A stretch of DNA of 64,000 nucleotides from Acidobacteria bacterium Ga0074141 (GTDB lineage Bacteria; Acidobacteriota; Blastocatellia; Pyrinomonadales; Pyrinomonadaceae), in assembly GCA_001464665.1 (NCBI GenBank), contig LNDP01000024.1:744001-808000 (forward strand). Direction: 5' to 3'. This document shows, piece by piece, positions 18,091-26,441 of the stretch. Every line of letters begins with the position of its first letter. Position 1 is the stretch's first letter. The notes under the pieces were generated by a model. That model made no database searches. It had not been told where the DNA came from and was given only the letters and a program-made list of their open reading frames with translations. Both the position numbers and the translations under genes were made by a program.

Positions 18091-19074
18091 ATGAGCGATA
18101 TAAAGGACCGGTTCGAATCGTGGCAGAAAGAGGCCAAGGAAAAGTTTGGCGAGATCGATAAGCAGCTCGGCATCTCAGAGAACGTCGTCGAGGGTGTTAA
18201 GACCGTAGCCGACACCGCCCAGAAAGGCGCCGAGCGGATCCGGGCTGAGGCCGAAAAGAGCGGCGTCGGCAAACAAGCCGTAAAGGTCGCCGGCGAGACG
18301 GTCAAGGTCGCGCAGGAAACGGCAAAACACGCATGGACCGCCAGCGAACCGCTTCGCGAAGCCGCAGGCGACGCTGCCGGAAAAGCCGGAAAGGCCGCCG
18401 GAGACGTTATCGGCTCGGCAGGCGAAAGGGCCGGCGAGATGTTTGAAGATGCCCGCGAGACCGTATCGAAAACCGCCGAGGGAGCGACCAAGGCCTTCAA
18501 CCTCGGTGCGGGATGGGCTCGGACGGTCGATTCGGCTATGACCTCGCTGACCAAGGCTTCGTCATGGGTCGCCGAAAATCCGCTCCAAGCTGCAGCTACT
18601 GGTTTTTCAATGGCGGTTGGTGCCGGGCTGGGCGCCGTATTTACGGGCTTTAGTTCGCACTGGCTTTTCAACTCCGCCCTTCCGGCGTGGTCTGTGCAGA
18701 AAGCGGCAGAGCAGTTCAACGAATATCTCCGCTCGCGAGAAAAGATGATCGCCGAAGGAAAGCTCGACGAGGCTCGAACCGCGCAGATCCGCTTTGAACG
18801 CGACATCGCCCGCTACTTTGGCGCTCCGATGCTTGGCGCGTTCTCGTTCGCATCGGGTGCGGTGATGATGACAAACGTCGTCAACCCAAAGACCATTACC
18901 GGTGCACCGATCGACTGGCTCATCGGCGGTAATCCGCTGCTCGAGGGCGTCTGGTTCTTTGGCAACGGCGTCGTCTGCTTCAAAACCAGTTACGATTTCT
19001 TTATGATCGCGCTCGAAGGCCAGGAAGATGTAGAGAAGATGGTCCGCGAGATCAAAGGACTCTTACCCGCTTGA
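18091..19074 (+). CDS. LEA/apolipoprotein-like amphipathic protein with C-terminal membrane segments
   Basis: 327 residues with a strong GGAGGAA ribosome binding site. Residues about 1-150 are a long run of Ala/Lys/Glu/Gly-rich amphipathic helix with 11-residue-like periodicity (GVKTVADTAQKGAERIRAEA, then SEPLREAAGDAAGKAGKAAG), the composition of LEA or apolipoprotein-type helices. Residues about 180-205 and 265-320 are hydrophobic and could span the membrane, with a helical connector (EQFNEYLRSREKMIAEGKLD) between. I do not recognise the family. A membrane-surface or desiccation-linked role is only an inference from composition. The gene is monocistronic, and a heptamer repeat array begins 2 nt after the stop codon. 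Confidence 0.8.
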   Translation: MSDIKDRFESWQKEAKEKFGEIDKQLGISENVVEGVKTVADTAQKGAERIRAEAEKSGVGKQAVKVAGETVKVAQETAKHAWTASEPLREAAGDAAGKAGKAAGDVIGSAGERAGEMFEDARETVSKTAEGATKAFNLGAGWARTVDSAMTSLTKASSWVAENPLQAAATGFSMAVGAGLGAVFTGFSSHWLFNSALPAWSVQKAAEQFNEYLRSREKMIAEGKLDEARTAQIRFERDIARYFGAPMLGAFSFASGAVMMTNVVNPKTITGAPIDWLIGGNPLLEGVWFFGNGVVCFKTSYDFFMIALEGQEDVEKMVREIKGLLPA

Positions 19075-19075
19075 A

Positions 19076-19124
19076 CAGTGAGCGGTGAGCGGTGAGCAGT
19101 AAGCAGTGAGCAGTAAGTGGTGAA
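19076..19124. repeat. Tandem heptamer array, inverted relative to 16066-16100
   Basis: Seven consecutive units: CAGTGAG, CGGTGAG twice, CAGTAAG, CAGTGAG, CAGTAAG and TGGTGAA. CAGTGAG is the exact reverse complement of CTCACTG in the array at 16066-16100. Confidence 0.87.
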
Positions 19125-19150
19125 ACCTGCTTGCGGCGGTTCTGTATCAT

Positions 19151-19192
19151 CTGACCTCTGACCACTGACCTCTGACCACTGACCTCTGACCA
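19151..19192. repeat. Three perfect copies of a 14-bp unit
   Basis: The 14-mer CTGACCTCTGACCA occurs three times head to tail without a mismatch. Each copy is two related heptamers (CTGACCT and CTGACCA). It abuts the stop codon of the M50 protease gene, which begins at 19196. Confidence 0.9.
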
Positions 19193-19195
19193 CTC

Positions 19196-20215
19196 CTAAC
19201 TGATTTTTATCGGGAATGGCACAAAGCTGAGAATAAATATCACTAGAACACCGAACGCGATCAGCTTTCGTTTTCCGTCAATTGGCGAGGTGTCCCAAGG
19301 TTCGGGATGCCCGATCCGCATCATTATCCCGAGCAAAATGGCGATCAGAAAACCGCTCGGGCTGTTGAAATAGATCATCCCGAGCACCGAAAGCACTGCC
19401 ATTACGGCAAAAGCGATCCGGCCGGTCCAGTAGTGCACCCGCTCGCCTAATACAGCATATATCGCGTGCCCGCCATCGAGCTGGCCCGATGGGATGAGGT
19501 TGAGCGCCGTTACCAGCAGTCCGACCCAAGCCGCATAGTAAAACGAATTCCCGTAGATCGCGTCCGTCCCCGTCCCCGCGAGCCACCCGATCGCCTGCAT
19601 CAGCAGCGGGTCCGAAAAGATGATCCCCTGATAATTTGCCAACGCCTCAGGCGGAGCCTTTTCTGCCGTAAATATCCCCAGAAATGCTATCGGAAGCAGG
19701 GCGATGAAGCCTGCGATCGGCCCGGCGACGCCGATATCAAAAACGGCCTTTCGCGAGGGCATCGGCGAGCGTATCTTTATAAATGCTCCAAACGTGCCGG
19801 CCGGCCCGATGAGCGGCGGCGTCGGTATAAAATAGGGCAGCGTCGCGTCAACGCGGTAAATGCGGCAGGCGACGTAGTGCCCCATCTCGTGGGCGATCAG
19901 GATAAAAAGCAGCGAGACCGAAAACGAAAGAGCTTGGGCGAGATGGCTCCAGTCTGAGAAAAGATAGCCTATCGCCGAAATGACGATCGCTGCATAGCTT
20001 GCCGGTGCTAGAGCGAGAAACTCAAAAAGTTCTTGCCAGCTTTGCGGGTCCGACTCGGGAAATATTGTCAGCGGGCCAAAGGGATAAAGGGTCCCGGCGA
20101 TCGTAGACGTGATCAGCGTAAGCAAGAGCAGGACGATGTGCCGCCAGGGCCGAAGCTCATCGCGTTCCAATGTGAAGGCATTTTCGTGTCCGGCGGTCTC
20201 GGGTAGTTCCTGCAT
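19196..20215 (-). CDS. Site-2-protease-like M50 membrane metalloprotease
   Basis: 339 residues with about seven membrane helices. The catalytic motif HEMGH is at 109-113 inside a hydrophobic helix, and the distal zinc ligand D247 is in NLIPSGQLDGGH. Between them, GPAGTFGAFIKIRSPMPSRKA resembles the membrane-reentrant segment of EGY1/M50B proteases rather than PDZ-containing RseP. Family members cleave membrane-bound substrates such as anti-sigma factors; none is encoded next to it, so the substrate is unknown. All three zinc ligands are present. Confidence 0.88.
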   Translation of the reverse strand: MQELPETAGHENAFTLERDELRPWRHIVLLLLTLITSTIAGTLYPFGPLTIFPESDPQSWQELFEFLALAPASYAAIVISAIGYLFSDWSHLAQALSFSVSLLFILIAHEMGHYVACRIYRVDATLPYFIPTPPLIGPAGTFGAFIKIRSPMPSRKAVFDIGVAGPIAGFIALLPIAFLGIFTAEKAPPEALANYQGIIFSDPLLMQAIGWLAGTGTDAIYGNSFYYAAWVGLLVTALNLIPSGQLDGGHAIYAVLGERVHYWTGRIAFAVMAVLSVLGMIYFNSPSGFLIAILLGIMMRIGHPEPWDTSPIDGKRKLIAFGVLVIFILSFVPFPIKIS

Positions 20216-20233
20216 TTGCTGCTTGCAAATAAT

Positions 20234-20278
20234 TATCGCAAACTACTTGGCCCGATGCATTCGGAGTAGTTTGCGATA
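20234..20278. other. Long imperfect hairpin between the HU and M50 genes
   Basis: A perfect 14-bp inverted repeat (TATCGCAAACTACT / AGTAGTTTGCGATA) has a 17-nt centre that holds a second small stem (CCGA / TCGG, loop TGCAT). On the minus strand it follows the HU stop by 23 nt and is trailed by ATTATTTGC, a weak T-tail, so it may be the HU terminator. It also lies just upstream of the M50 start and could be an operator. Confidence 0.65.
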
Positions 20279-20301
20279 CGTTAAAACGGTTGAATTTGCT
20301 G

Positions 20302-20592
20302 CTATTCGCCGTGGTCCTCTTCCGCATTTCCACCGGTGAGTTCCTTGCCCGGTTTGAACCGGATCGTTTTGCCGGCCGGGATCGGCACTTCCTCGCCCGT
20401 CCGCGGATTTCGCCCGACGCCTCGCTTACGCGGCTTAACGACAAATACCCCAAAACCCCGGAGCTCGATCCTTTTACCCCGGGCAAGGGCTTCCTTCATC
20501 GCGTTAAAAAGCGAATCGACCACTTGCTCCGCTTTCTGTTTCGGAACTCCGGTCTTGTCGGCGACCTGATTGACGATGTCCAGTTTTATCAT
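20302..20592 (-). CDS. HU/IHF-family DNA-binding protein
   Basis: 96 residues. The family signature RGFGVFVVKPRKRGVGRNPRTG, with the DNA-intercalating beta-arm proline region, is intact, and the N-terminal dimer helices (KLDIVNQVADKTGVPKQKAE) are standard. The C-terminus has a short acidic extension (GGNAEEDHGE) beyond the usual 90 residues. It bends and compacts chromosomal DNA. A GGAGGG ribosome binding site and a good sigma-70-like promoter (20653-20682) suggest strong constitutive expression. Confidence 0.95.
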   Translation of the reverse strand: MIKLDIVNQVADKTGVPKQKAEQVVDSLFNAMKEALARGKRIELRGFGVFVVKPRKRGVGRNPRTGEEVPIPAGKTIRFKPGKELTGGNAEEDHGE

Positions 20593-20652
20593 TGTGCCCT
20601 CCGGGCAGTTCGGTTGACCCCAGGGAAAGAACGACCCGTCGCGTCAAATCTG

Positions 20653-20682
20653 ATAATAAACCCGTAAATCCACTTTTGTCAA
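20653..20682 (-). promoter_or_regulatory. Sigma-70-like promoter of the HU gene
   Basis: On the minus strand, TTGACA (plus 20677-20682) and TATTAT (plus 20653-20658) are separated by 18 bp. The -10 lies about 60 nt upstream of the HU start codon. Confidence 0.82.
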
Positions 20683-20863
20683 CATTTTGCGGTGAAAGAG
20701 CGGAGAACATTTTTTGCCATCGCAGGCGCGAAAATCTCCATTTCGCCGATATTCGGCCTCAGTAACTTGCACGGCAACGGGTCCAAAGATGTTCTTGCCC
20801 GGGAAAATTGATGGTAAAATCTCGACAATCGTTCTTAAGTTTTGATCAAAGCGAGGTAAGCAA

Positions 20864-21685
20864 ATGCGTTGGAGACAGCAGCGGCAGAGTTCTAACATCG
20901 AGGACCGGCGGGGCATGGGCCGCGGCGTTGCAATGGGCGGCGGCGGCATCGGTGTGCTGATCATTGCCGCTCTTGTTTGTCTCTTGGGCGGCGACCCGCG
21001 CCAGTTTCTCGAAGGGCTTCCAGCTCAGTCGCAGTCCCAGCAGCAGCCCGCAGCGTCGAACAGTGCCCCGGCGGACGAGAATCGCCAATTTGCGGCCGCG
21101 GTCCTCGGCAGCACCGAAGACGTTTTTTCGCAGATCCTGCCCGCCCAGGGCGGCCCGCGTTATCAACCCCCGACGCTTGTTCTCTTTTCCGGCGAGGTCT
21201 CTTCCGCCTGCGGCTACGCGAGTGCGGCGATGGGCCCGTTCTATTGCCCCGGCGACCGAAAACTTTATCTCGACTTCGCTTTTTTTGATGAATTGAAACG
21301 CGAATTCCGCGCGCCCGGCGATTTTGCCCAGGCCTACGTCATCGCCCACGAGGTCGGCCATCACATCCAAAACCTGCTCGGGACAATGGGAAAGGTGCAG
21401 TCTCGTGGAAAGAATAATGCCCTCTCCGTCGCGCTTGAGCTACAGGCGGATTGCTACGCCGGCGTTTGGGCTCATCATGCGGCGAAGAAAGGCATCGTCG
21501 AACCCGGCGACCCCGAGGAAGCTCTCCGAGCGGCCGCGGCCGTCGGCGACGATATGATCCAAAAGCGGACGCAGGGCTACGTCGTTCCCGAATCGTTCAC
21601 CCACGGCTCGTCAAAAGAGCGGATGGAATGGTTCACCCGCGGCTTCAACGGCGGCGATATGCGGCAGTGCCAGACCTTCCGCTAG
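20864..21685 (+). CDS. Membrane-anchored neutral zinc metallopeptidase, YpfJ family
   Basis: 273 residues. Residues 1-24 are basic and Gly-rich, residues 27-43 form one membrane helix, and the following 30 residues are a Gln/Ala/Pro linker. The catalytic HEVGHH begins at H162, and ELQADCYAGVWAHHA supplies the third-ligand helix. CGYASAAMGPFYCPGDRKLYLD is the conserved YpfJ segment. Substrates are unknown. The start has GAGGTAA upstream. It converges on the next minus-strand gene, with only 7 nt between stop codons. Confidence 0.92.
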   Translation: MRWRQQRQSSNIEDRRGMGRGVAMGGGGIGVLIIAALVCLLGGDPRQFLEGLPAQSQSQQQPAASNSAPADENRQFAAAVLGSTEDVFSQILPAQGGPRYQPPTLVLFSGEVSSACGYASAAMGPFYCPGDRKLYLDFAFFDELKREFRAPGDFAQAYVIAHEVGHHIQNLLGTMGKVQSRGKNNALSVALELQADCYAGVWAHHAAKKGIVEPGDPEEALRAAAAVGDDMIQKRTQGYVVPESFTHGSSKERMEWFTRGFNGGDMRQCQTFR

Positions 21686-21692
21686 AGGCGGG

Positions 21693-22238
21693 TCACCCCG
21701 CCGAGGTTGGCGTAAACGGCCGGCCGTAAAGGTCCTGATAGATCCAACCGAGCACTCGAGCCTCGGCCGTGTAAAGCGTTTCGATCCACGAACTTGTCAG
21801 GTAAAGCCGACGCTCGGTGTTGGTCGTCAGCTTCTCGGCATTTTCCATTATTGAAGCCGCCGGATCAGCGTCGAGCTTGTTCGCTTCGGCGATCTCCCGC
21901 TTCGTCTCTTTTGCGTCATGAATGGCGGCGAGAATGTCGTTGAGCCAAAGCCCGAAGAGAGGCTCGGAGTTGTTTTCCTGAACCGCCTGAAATACGCCGA
22001 TCGCAAACCTCGCCTCGGCATTCTCGAAGGGATAGATCGGAACGCCGTTCGCTTCATCGTCCGCTTGCTTCCAAAGGAAAAGCTCGTTCGACATCGCGTG
22101 GCGAATGCGGGCGGTCCGCTCGTCAAAGTTCAGAAACCACTCGATCAGATCGGCAAGCGAACTGTTATCCAACGCCCCCGAGGCATCGCGTTTAAGTTTT
22201 GGCGGCTCCTGGCCGGCCGCTGTTGCTGCATCGTTCAT
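21693..22238 (-). CDS. Hypothetical protein (181 aa)
   Basis: I place the start at the ATG at 22238; upstream codons run through a strong promoter for the divergent gene. The soluble, mostly helical product has an acidic composition, tryptophan-rich helices (LADLIEWFLNFDERTARIRH, EPLFGLWLNDILAAIHDAKE) and no signal peptide. No family or catalytic motif is recognised. It is divergent from the TM2-domain gene with a 125-nt spacer. Confidence 0.7.
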   Translation of the reverse strand: MNDAATAAGQEPPKLKRDASGALDNSSLADLIEWFLNFDERTARIRHAMSNELFLWKQADDEANGVPIYPFENAEARFAIGVFQAVQENNSEPLFGLWLNDILAAIHDAKETKREIAEANKLDADPAASIMENAEKLTTNTERRLYLTSSWIETLYTAEARVLGWIYQDLYGRPFTPTSAG

Positions 22239-22301
22239 TTCGAACTCAAGTTTACACACTTTCCCGCCGGGTTTCACCCACCGGAGCGAATCGTAACTTC
22301 G

Positions 22302-22330
22302 TTGACAAACGCGGTTTTTCAGCCGATACT
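22302..22330 (+). promoter_or_regulatory. Sigma-70-like promoter of the TM2 gene
   Basis: A perfect TTGACA (22302-22307) is followed after exactly 17 bp by GATACT (22325-22330), 33 nt before the start codon at 22364. Confidence 0.85.
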
Positions 22331-22363
22331 TAGGGCACCTCAAACTCCCGCGGAGACGTAACT

Positions 22364-22774
22364 ATGGCAACTAGCTACACAACCTGTCCGAACTGTCGGG
22401 CGCAAAACCCCGGAACTTTCCAGAACTGCTCGAGCTGCGGAGCGTTCATGGGCGTCGGGTCACCGATGCAACACTCGCCTCAGATGCAGACGAAGCCCGC
22501 CGGTGCTGACAAAAAGATCGCCGCCGGCCTTTGCGGCATTTTGCTCGGCGGCCTCGGGATTCACAAATTCATTCTCGGCTATCAGCAGGAAGGCATCATC
22601 ATGATCTCGATCTATTTGATCGCGTTCGTGATCGCCATCGTGACCTGCGGCATCGGCACGCCTTTGATCTTGGTTCCGACAGTCATCGGCATTATTGAAG
22701 GCATCATCTATTTGACCAAATCCGACGAAGAATTTGTACAGACCTATATCATCGGCAAAAAGCCGTGGTTTTAG
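22364..22774 (+). CDS. TM2-domain protein with N-terminal zinc ribbon
   Basis: 136 residues. Cysteines 8, 11, 22 and 25 (CPNCRAQ and CSSCG) form a zinc-ribbon knuckle. A linker leads to a TM2 domain with two membrane helices, typical motifs AAGLCGILLGGLGIHKFILG and LIEGIIYL-like, and a polar end (TKSDEEFVQTYIIGKK). TM2 proteins are widespread small membrane proteins without a clear function. It has its own promoter and is followed after 17 nt by riboflavin synthase. Confidence 0.92.
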   Translation: MATSYTTCPNCRAQNPGTFQNCSSCGAFMGVGSPMQHSPQMQTKPAGADKKIAAGLCGILLGGLGIHKFILGYQQEGIIMISIYLIAFVIAIVTCGIGTPLILVPTVIGIIEGIIYLTKSDEEFVQTYIIGKKPWF

Positions 22775-22791
22775 ATTCTGAAGCCTGAAAG

Positions 22792-23433
22792 ATGTTCACC
22801 GGATTGATCGAAGAGCTTGGCCGCGTCCGCACGGTCGAAGCCCGCGGCGAGAACGCCCGAATCGTCATTGAAACAAAGCATGTGGTCGAAGGCACCGCCT
22901 CGGGTGATTCGATCGCCGTCAATGGCGTTTGCCTGACGGCGCTTGATATCGGCAAGGATTCCTTCGCCGCCGATGTTTCACGCGAGACGCTCGTTCGCTC
23001 GACGCTCGGCGGCCTCGCACCGGGCTCGGCGGTCAATCTTGAGCGAGCCGTAACGCCTTCAACGCGGCTCGGCGGGCACATAGTTCAGGGCCACGTCGAT
23101 GGCCGCGGGCAGTTTCTCGGCGCTGAAAAGATCGGCGATTTCTGGACCGTCCGGATCGGCTTCCCGCCCGAGATGGCAAAGTATCTTGTCTTCAAAGGCT
23201 CGGTCGCGGTCGAGGGCATCAGCCTGACGGTCGCCTCACTCGCCGATGCTCATTTCGAGATCGCGGTTATCCCAAAAACCTGGGAGCTTACCAATCTCTC
23301 ATCGCTAAAAACCGGCGACCCGGTAAATCTCGAAGCCGACGTCATCGCAAAATACGTCGAGCGGATGATACAAGCGCGTATGCCCGATTCGCGTATTACA
23401 ATAGAGACGCTCGAAGAGGCCGGCTTTGTGTAG
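22792..23433 (+). CDS. ribE: Riboflavin synthase alpha chain
   Basis: 213 residues with the diagnostic N-terminus [12 protein letters not shown] and two lumazine-binding barrel repeats (about 1-97 and 98-197). Each repeat carries a [15 protein letters not shown] or [11 protein letters not shown] type segment, and [13 protein letters not shown] links them. It dismutates two 6,7-dimethyl-8-ribityllumazine molecules to riboflavin in the cytosol. Other rib genes are not nearby, and there is no room for an FMN riboswitch in the 17-nt gap upstream. The C-terminal tail ([19 protein letters not shown]) is slightly longer than usual. Confidence 0.97.
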   Translation: MFTGLIEELGRVRTVEARGENARIVIETKHVVEGTASGDSIAVNGVCLTALDIGKDSFAADVSRETLVRSTLGGLAPGSAVNLERAVTPSTRLGGHIVQGHVDGRGQFLGAEKIGDFWTVRIGFPPEMAKYLVFKGSVAVEGISLTVASLADAHFEIAVIPKTWELTNLSSLKTGDPVNLEADVIAKYVERMIQARMPDSRITIETLEEAGFV

Positions 23434-23457
23434 CCCGCCGCGGCGTCTCGAAGCCTT

Positions 23458-23826
23458 ATGAGATTCGCCCGATATACATTCGCCATAGCCGGTATCTACG
23501 GCATCTTCGCACTCGTCCCGCAATACTTTTTCGAGAAACAGATCGGCATCGATAGCCCGCCGGCGATAACGCACCCGGAATATTTCTACGGCTTTATCGG
23601 CGTGGCTCTCGCGTTTCAGGTAGTCTTCCTGATCATCGCACGCGACCCGGTCCGCTTTCGCCCGATAATGCCGGCGGCCGTTCTCGAAAAGGTGGCGTTC
23701 GTCATCCCGACCTTTTACCTTTATTTCAACGGCCTTGCCCCTTGGCAGATCACCGCCGGGGCCGCCATCGATCTCGTGCTTGCTGCCCTTTTCACCATCG
23801 CTTTCGTCCGGACGCCGAAGGAATAG
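23458..23826 (+). CDS. Four-helix membrane protein of unknown function
   Basis: 122 residues with four hydrophobic segments (about 7-25, 47-64, 75-93 and 98-117) connected by short loops. The segment EYFYGFIGVALAFQVVFLII resembles small uncharacterised membrane families. It starts 24 nt after ribE, so the two are probably co-transcribed, and it ends at a bidirectional terminator. No enzymatic motif is visible. Confidence 0.75.
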   Translation: MRFARYTFAIAGIYGIFALVPQYFFEKQIGIDSPPAITHPEYFYGFIGVALAFQVVFLIIARDPVRFRPIMPAAVLEKVAFVIPTFYLYFNGLAPWQITAGAAIDLVLAALFTIAFVRTPKE

Positions 23827-23830
23827 AAAA

Positions 23831-23860
23831 AAGACGGCACCCGAAGATGCCGCCTTTTGT
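23831..23860. terminator. Bidirectional terminator between the ribE operon and pilC
   Basis: A CGGCA / TGCCG stem with flanking near-pairs has TTTTGTTTT on the plus side and CTTTTTTC on the minus side. It lies between convergent genes ending at 23826 and 23879 and can serve both. Confidence 0.78.
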
Positions 23861-23878
23861 TTTATGCCTAGTAACTTC

Positions 23879-25111
23879 TTACTTCGGCCCGCCGGCGAGT
23901 TTGCCGATGAGGGTAAAGAGCGGAAGGTACATCGAGATGACGATACCGCCGATCGTGACGCCGAGGAAGAGGATGAGCACCGGTTCGATCATCGCGAGCA
24001 GGTCGGCGATGGCCGAATCGACCTCTTCTTCATAGAAGTCGGCGATCTTTCCGAGCATCGAATCGAGAGCACCGGTCTGTTCACCGACTCCGATCATTTG
24101 GCCGACCATGTGCGGAAATACCTTGGTCGCTTTGAGCGGGTCAACGAAGTTTTCGCCGCGCTCAACTCCGGCCCGGACCTTGAGGATAGCGTCCTCAATG
24201 ACCACATTGCCGGCCGTCTTCGATGTGATATCAAGCGACTGAAGGATCGGAACACCCGAAGAAAGAAGCGTCGAAAGAATACGCGAAAATCGGGCGACCG
24301 CTACCTTACGGAGCAACGGGCCAAAAATCGGGGTTTTGAGCAAAAGTGAATCGATATGCCAGCGTCCCTTTTCGGTCTTGTAATAAGCACGGGTACCTAT
24401 TGCCGCAGCTATCAGAAAGGCTAGCGTTGCGAGCCCGCCCCATCCAGCGAGAAATCCGCTTAAGGCCATTACGATCCGCGTCGGCAGCGGAAGCAGCTCG
24501 CCCGGACCTAGCAGGCCGATAAAGATCTGTTCGAACTGCGGGATCACCACGATCAGAATCACGGCAATTGCCGCAATGGCAACAAGGATGACGGCCGCCG
24601 GATAGATCGACGCCGAGATGATGCTTCGCTTGAGCTTGACTACCTTTTCAATAAGGGTAGCTAGCCGCTGAAGGATCAGGTCAAGCACACCGCCCGTTTC
24701 GCCAGCCTCGACCATGTGCGTGTAGAGCCCATCGAATACCTTTGGGTGCCTTTGAAGCGCTGAGTGAAGCGTCGATCCCTCCTCAACATTCTGCCTGACT
24801 TGGCGAAGCACTTCCTTGAAGAAAGGGTTTGGCTGCTGCTCAGCTAAAATGTCAAGACACTGAACAAGCGGCAGTCCCGCATCGATCATTACCGAGAACT
24901 GGCGGGTAAAGACCGCGAGTTCCTTAGCATTGACCTTTTTACGCGTCCCCAGCTTTGGGATCGAGATGACCCGGCCTTTCTCATTCGCCTGTGTCATTAC
25001 GATCTGTTCGCGGCGGAGCAGGCTGCGGAGTTCGTCCGCGTTTGCCGCTTCGCGTTCGCCTGCGACCAATTCGTTCAAGCGGTTTCTTCCTTTATATGCA
25101 AATGTTGGCAT
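23879..25111 (-). CDS. pilC: Type IV pilus inner-membrane platform protein PilC
   Basis: 410 residues with the two GspF/PilC repeats: the first around 68-190 (FTRQFSVMIDAGLPLVQCLD) and the second around 270-395 (FSRILSTLLSSGVPILQSLD), each followed by a membrane helix. The N-terminal MPTFAYKGRN start is typical. PilC forms the inner-membrane platform on which the PilB and PilT motors act. It is the last gene of the pilB - basic protein - pilT - pilC operon, 38 nt after pilT. The PilM/N/O/P/Q and pilin genes are not in this window. Confidence 0.95.
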   Translation of the reverse strand: MPTFAYKGRNRLNELVAGEREAANADELRSLLRREQIVMTQANEKGRVISIPKLGTRKKVNAKELAVFTRQFSVMIDAGLPLVQCLDILAEQQPNPFFKEVLRQVRQNVEEGSTLHSALQRHPKVFDGLYTHMVEAGETGGVLDLILQRLATLIEKVVKLKRSIISASIYPAAVILVAIAAIAVILIVVIPQFEQIFIGLLGPGELLPLPTRIVMALSGFLAGWGGLATLAFLIAAAIGTRAYYKTEKGRWHIDSLLLKTPIFGPLLRKVAVARFSRILSTLLSSGVPILQSLDITSKTAGNVVIEDAILKVRAGVERGENFVDPLKATKVFPHMVGQMIGVGEQTGALDSMLGKIADFYEEEVDSAIADLLAMIEPVLILFLGVTIGGIVISMYLPLFTLIGKLAGGPK

Positions 25112-25149
25112 CTCGTTTTCTACACTCCTTTGGTTTCAAATCCCCTTGG

Positions 25150-26364
25150 TTATCTGGCGGGCGGGCGTTGTCCGATCGGGCGGCCCTGTGCATAAGGGCT
25201 CGCGTGGCCGCCTGCCGGCATTCCCGGCTTTGCCCCGCCGCCTCCGTAAGACTGATTTAAGCCCGATCCGCGTTCGAGTAGTTCCTTCAGCTCATCGGCG
25301 TTCGAGGTCCTCTGCATCGCGGCATCGATCGTGATCAGCTTTTTATGCACGAGCGTCGCTAGCGACTGGTTAAAGGTCTGCATTCCGAACTTGTCCTGGC
25401 CGGTCTGCATCATCGAATAGATCTGGTGGATCTTGTCTTCGCGGACGAGATTCCTGATGGCCGAGTTGGGCACAAGTATCTCAAGCGCCATGCAGCGGCC
25501 ATCGCCTGTGGCTTTCGGCAACAGTGCTTGACACATGATGCCTTCCAGCACGAGCGAAAGCTGAGTCCGAACCTGCGCCTGCTGTGACGCCGGAAAGACG
25601 TCGATGATGCGGTTGATGGTCGAATAGGCTGAGTTAGTGTGCAGCGTTGCAAATGTCAAGTGTCCCGTTTCCGCGATTCGAAGAGCCATTTCGATGGTCT
25701 CAAGGTCACGCATTTCGCCGACGAGTACGATGTCCGGGTCCTGGCGAAGCGCTGTTCTCAGAGCCGCTCCAAACGAGTGTGTATCGGCCGCGACCTCACG
25801 CTGATTGACCACACAGCTCTTGTGGTTGTGCAGAAATTCGATAGGGTCTTCGATGGTGAGGATGTGTTCGTGGCGTTCGCTGTTGATCTTGTCGATCATC
25901 GCGGCAAGCGTCGTCGATTTACCCGAACCGGTCGGGCCGGTAACGAGGATCAGTCCGCGGGGCTTGTTGCAAAGGTCAGAAACAATTGGAGGAAGGCCGA
26001 GGTCTGAAAATGTCTTTATCTCGTAGGGGATCGCACGAAAGACCGCGCCGACCGCTCCTTTCTGGTTGAAGAGGTTGGCACGAAACCGCGACATCCCTTT
26101 CAATCCGAACGAGAAGTCGAGTTCGAGATTCTCTTCAAAGCGGTGCTTCTGGGCGTCCGTCAGGACCGAATAGGCAAGCCGTTTAGTATCCGCCGGCGTC
26201 ATCGGAGGAAATCCGTCGAGCGCCCGAAGATGGCCATGTACGCGGACTTGCGGGGCCGAATTTGTCGTCAGGTGAAGGTCAGACCCGCCGAGGTCGGTCA
26301 TTCGCTTGAGCAACTCCGGAAGCGTTATCTGCGAGGCAATGTTGTCTGTGGTTTCGATACTCAT
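25150..26364 (-). CDS. pilT: Type IV pilus retraction ATPase PilT
   Basis: 404 residues from the ATG at 26364; the frame extends 21 codons upstream without support. Motifs are Walker A GPTGSGKS (143-150), Asp box TIEDPIE (170-176), Walker B DIVLVGEMRD (211-220) and His box TGHLTFATLHT (233-243). AIRNLVREDKIHQIYSMMQT is the C-terminal region typical of PilT. An extra Gly/Pro-rich tail of about 35 residues (GGGGAKPGMPAGG) follows the usual end. The hexameric motor depolymerises pili for twitching or DNA uptake. Confidence 0.96.
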   Translation of the reverse strand: MSIETTDNIASQITLPELLKRMTDLGGSDLHLTTNSAPQVRVHGHLRALDGFPPMTPADTKRLAYSVLTDAQKHRFEENLELDFSFGLKGMSRFRANLFNQKGAVGAVFRAIPYEIKTFSDLGLPPIVSDLCNKPRGLILVTGPTGSGKSTTLAAMIDKINSERHEHILTIEDPIEFLHNHKSCVVNQREVAADTHSFGAALRTALRQDPDIVLVGEMRDLETIEMALRIAETGHLTFATLHTNSAYSTINRIIDVFPASQQAQVRTQLSLVLEGIMCQALLPKATGDGRCMALEILVPNSAIRNLVREDKIHQIYSMMQTGQDKFGMQTFNQSLATLVHKKLITIDAAMQRTSNADELKELLERGSGLNQSYGGGGAKPGMPAGGHASPYAQGRPIGQRPPAR

Positions 26365-26441
26365 GGTTCTTTGGGTGCGGGTGGATCGGGCAGCCGTGAG
26401 GTATGGCGGCTCACGGCTCCCGATCAAGGTTTGGAGGGTTG

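Noticed and set aside
16066-19192. Heptamer arrays as a CRISPR array or as insertion-sequence ends
   Set aside because: Units are 7 bp without spacers, no cas gene is present, and no transposase lies between the inverted arrays.
22775-22791. FMN riboswitch before riboflavin synthase
   Set aside because: The gap from the TM2 gene is only 17 nt, too short for the aptamer.
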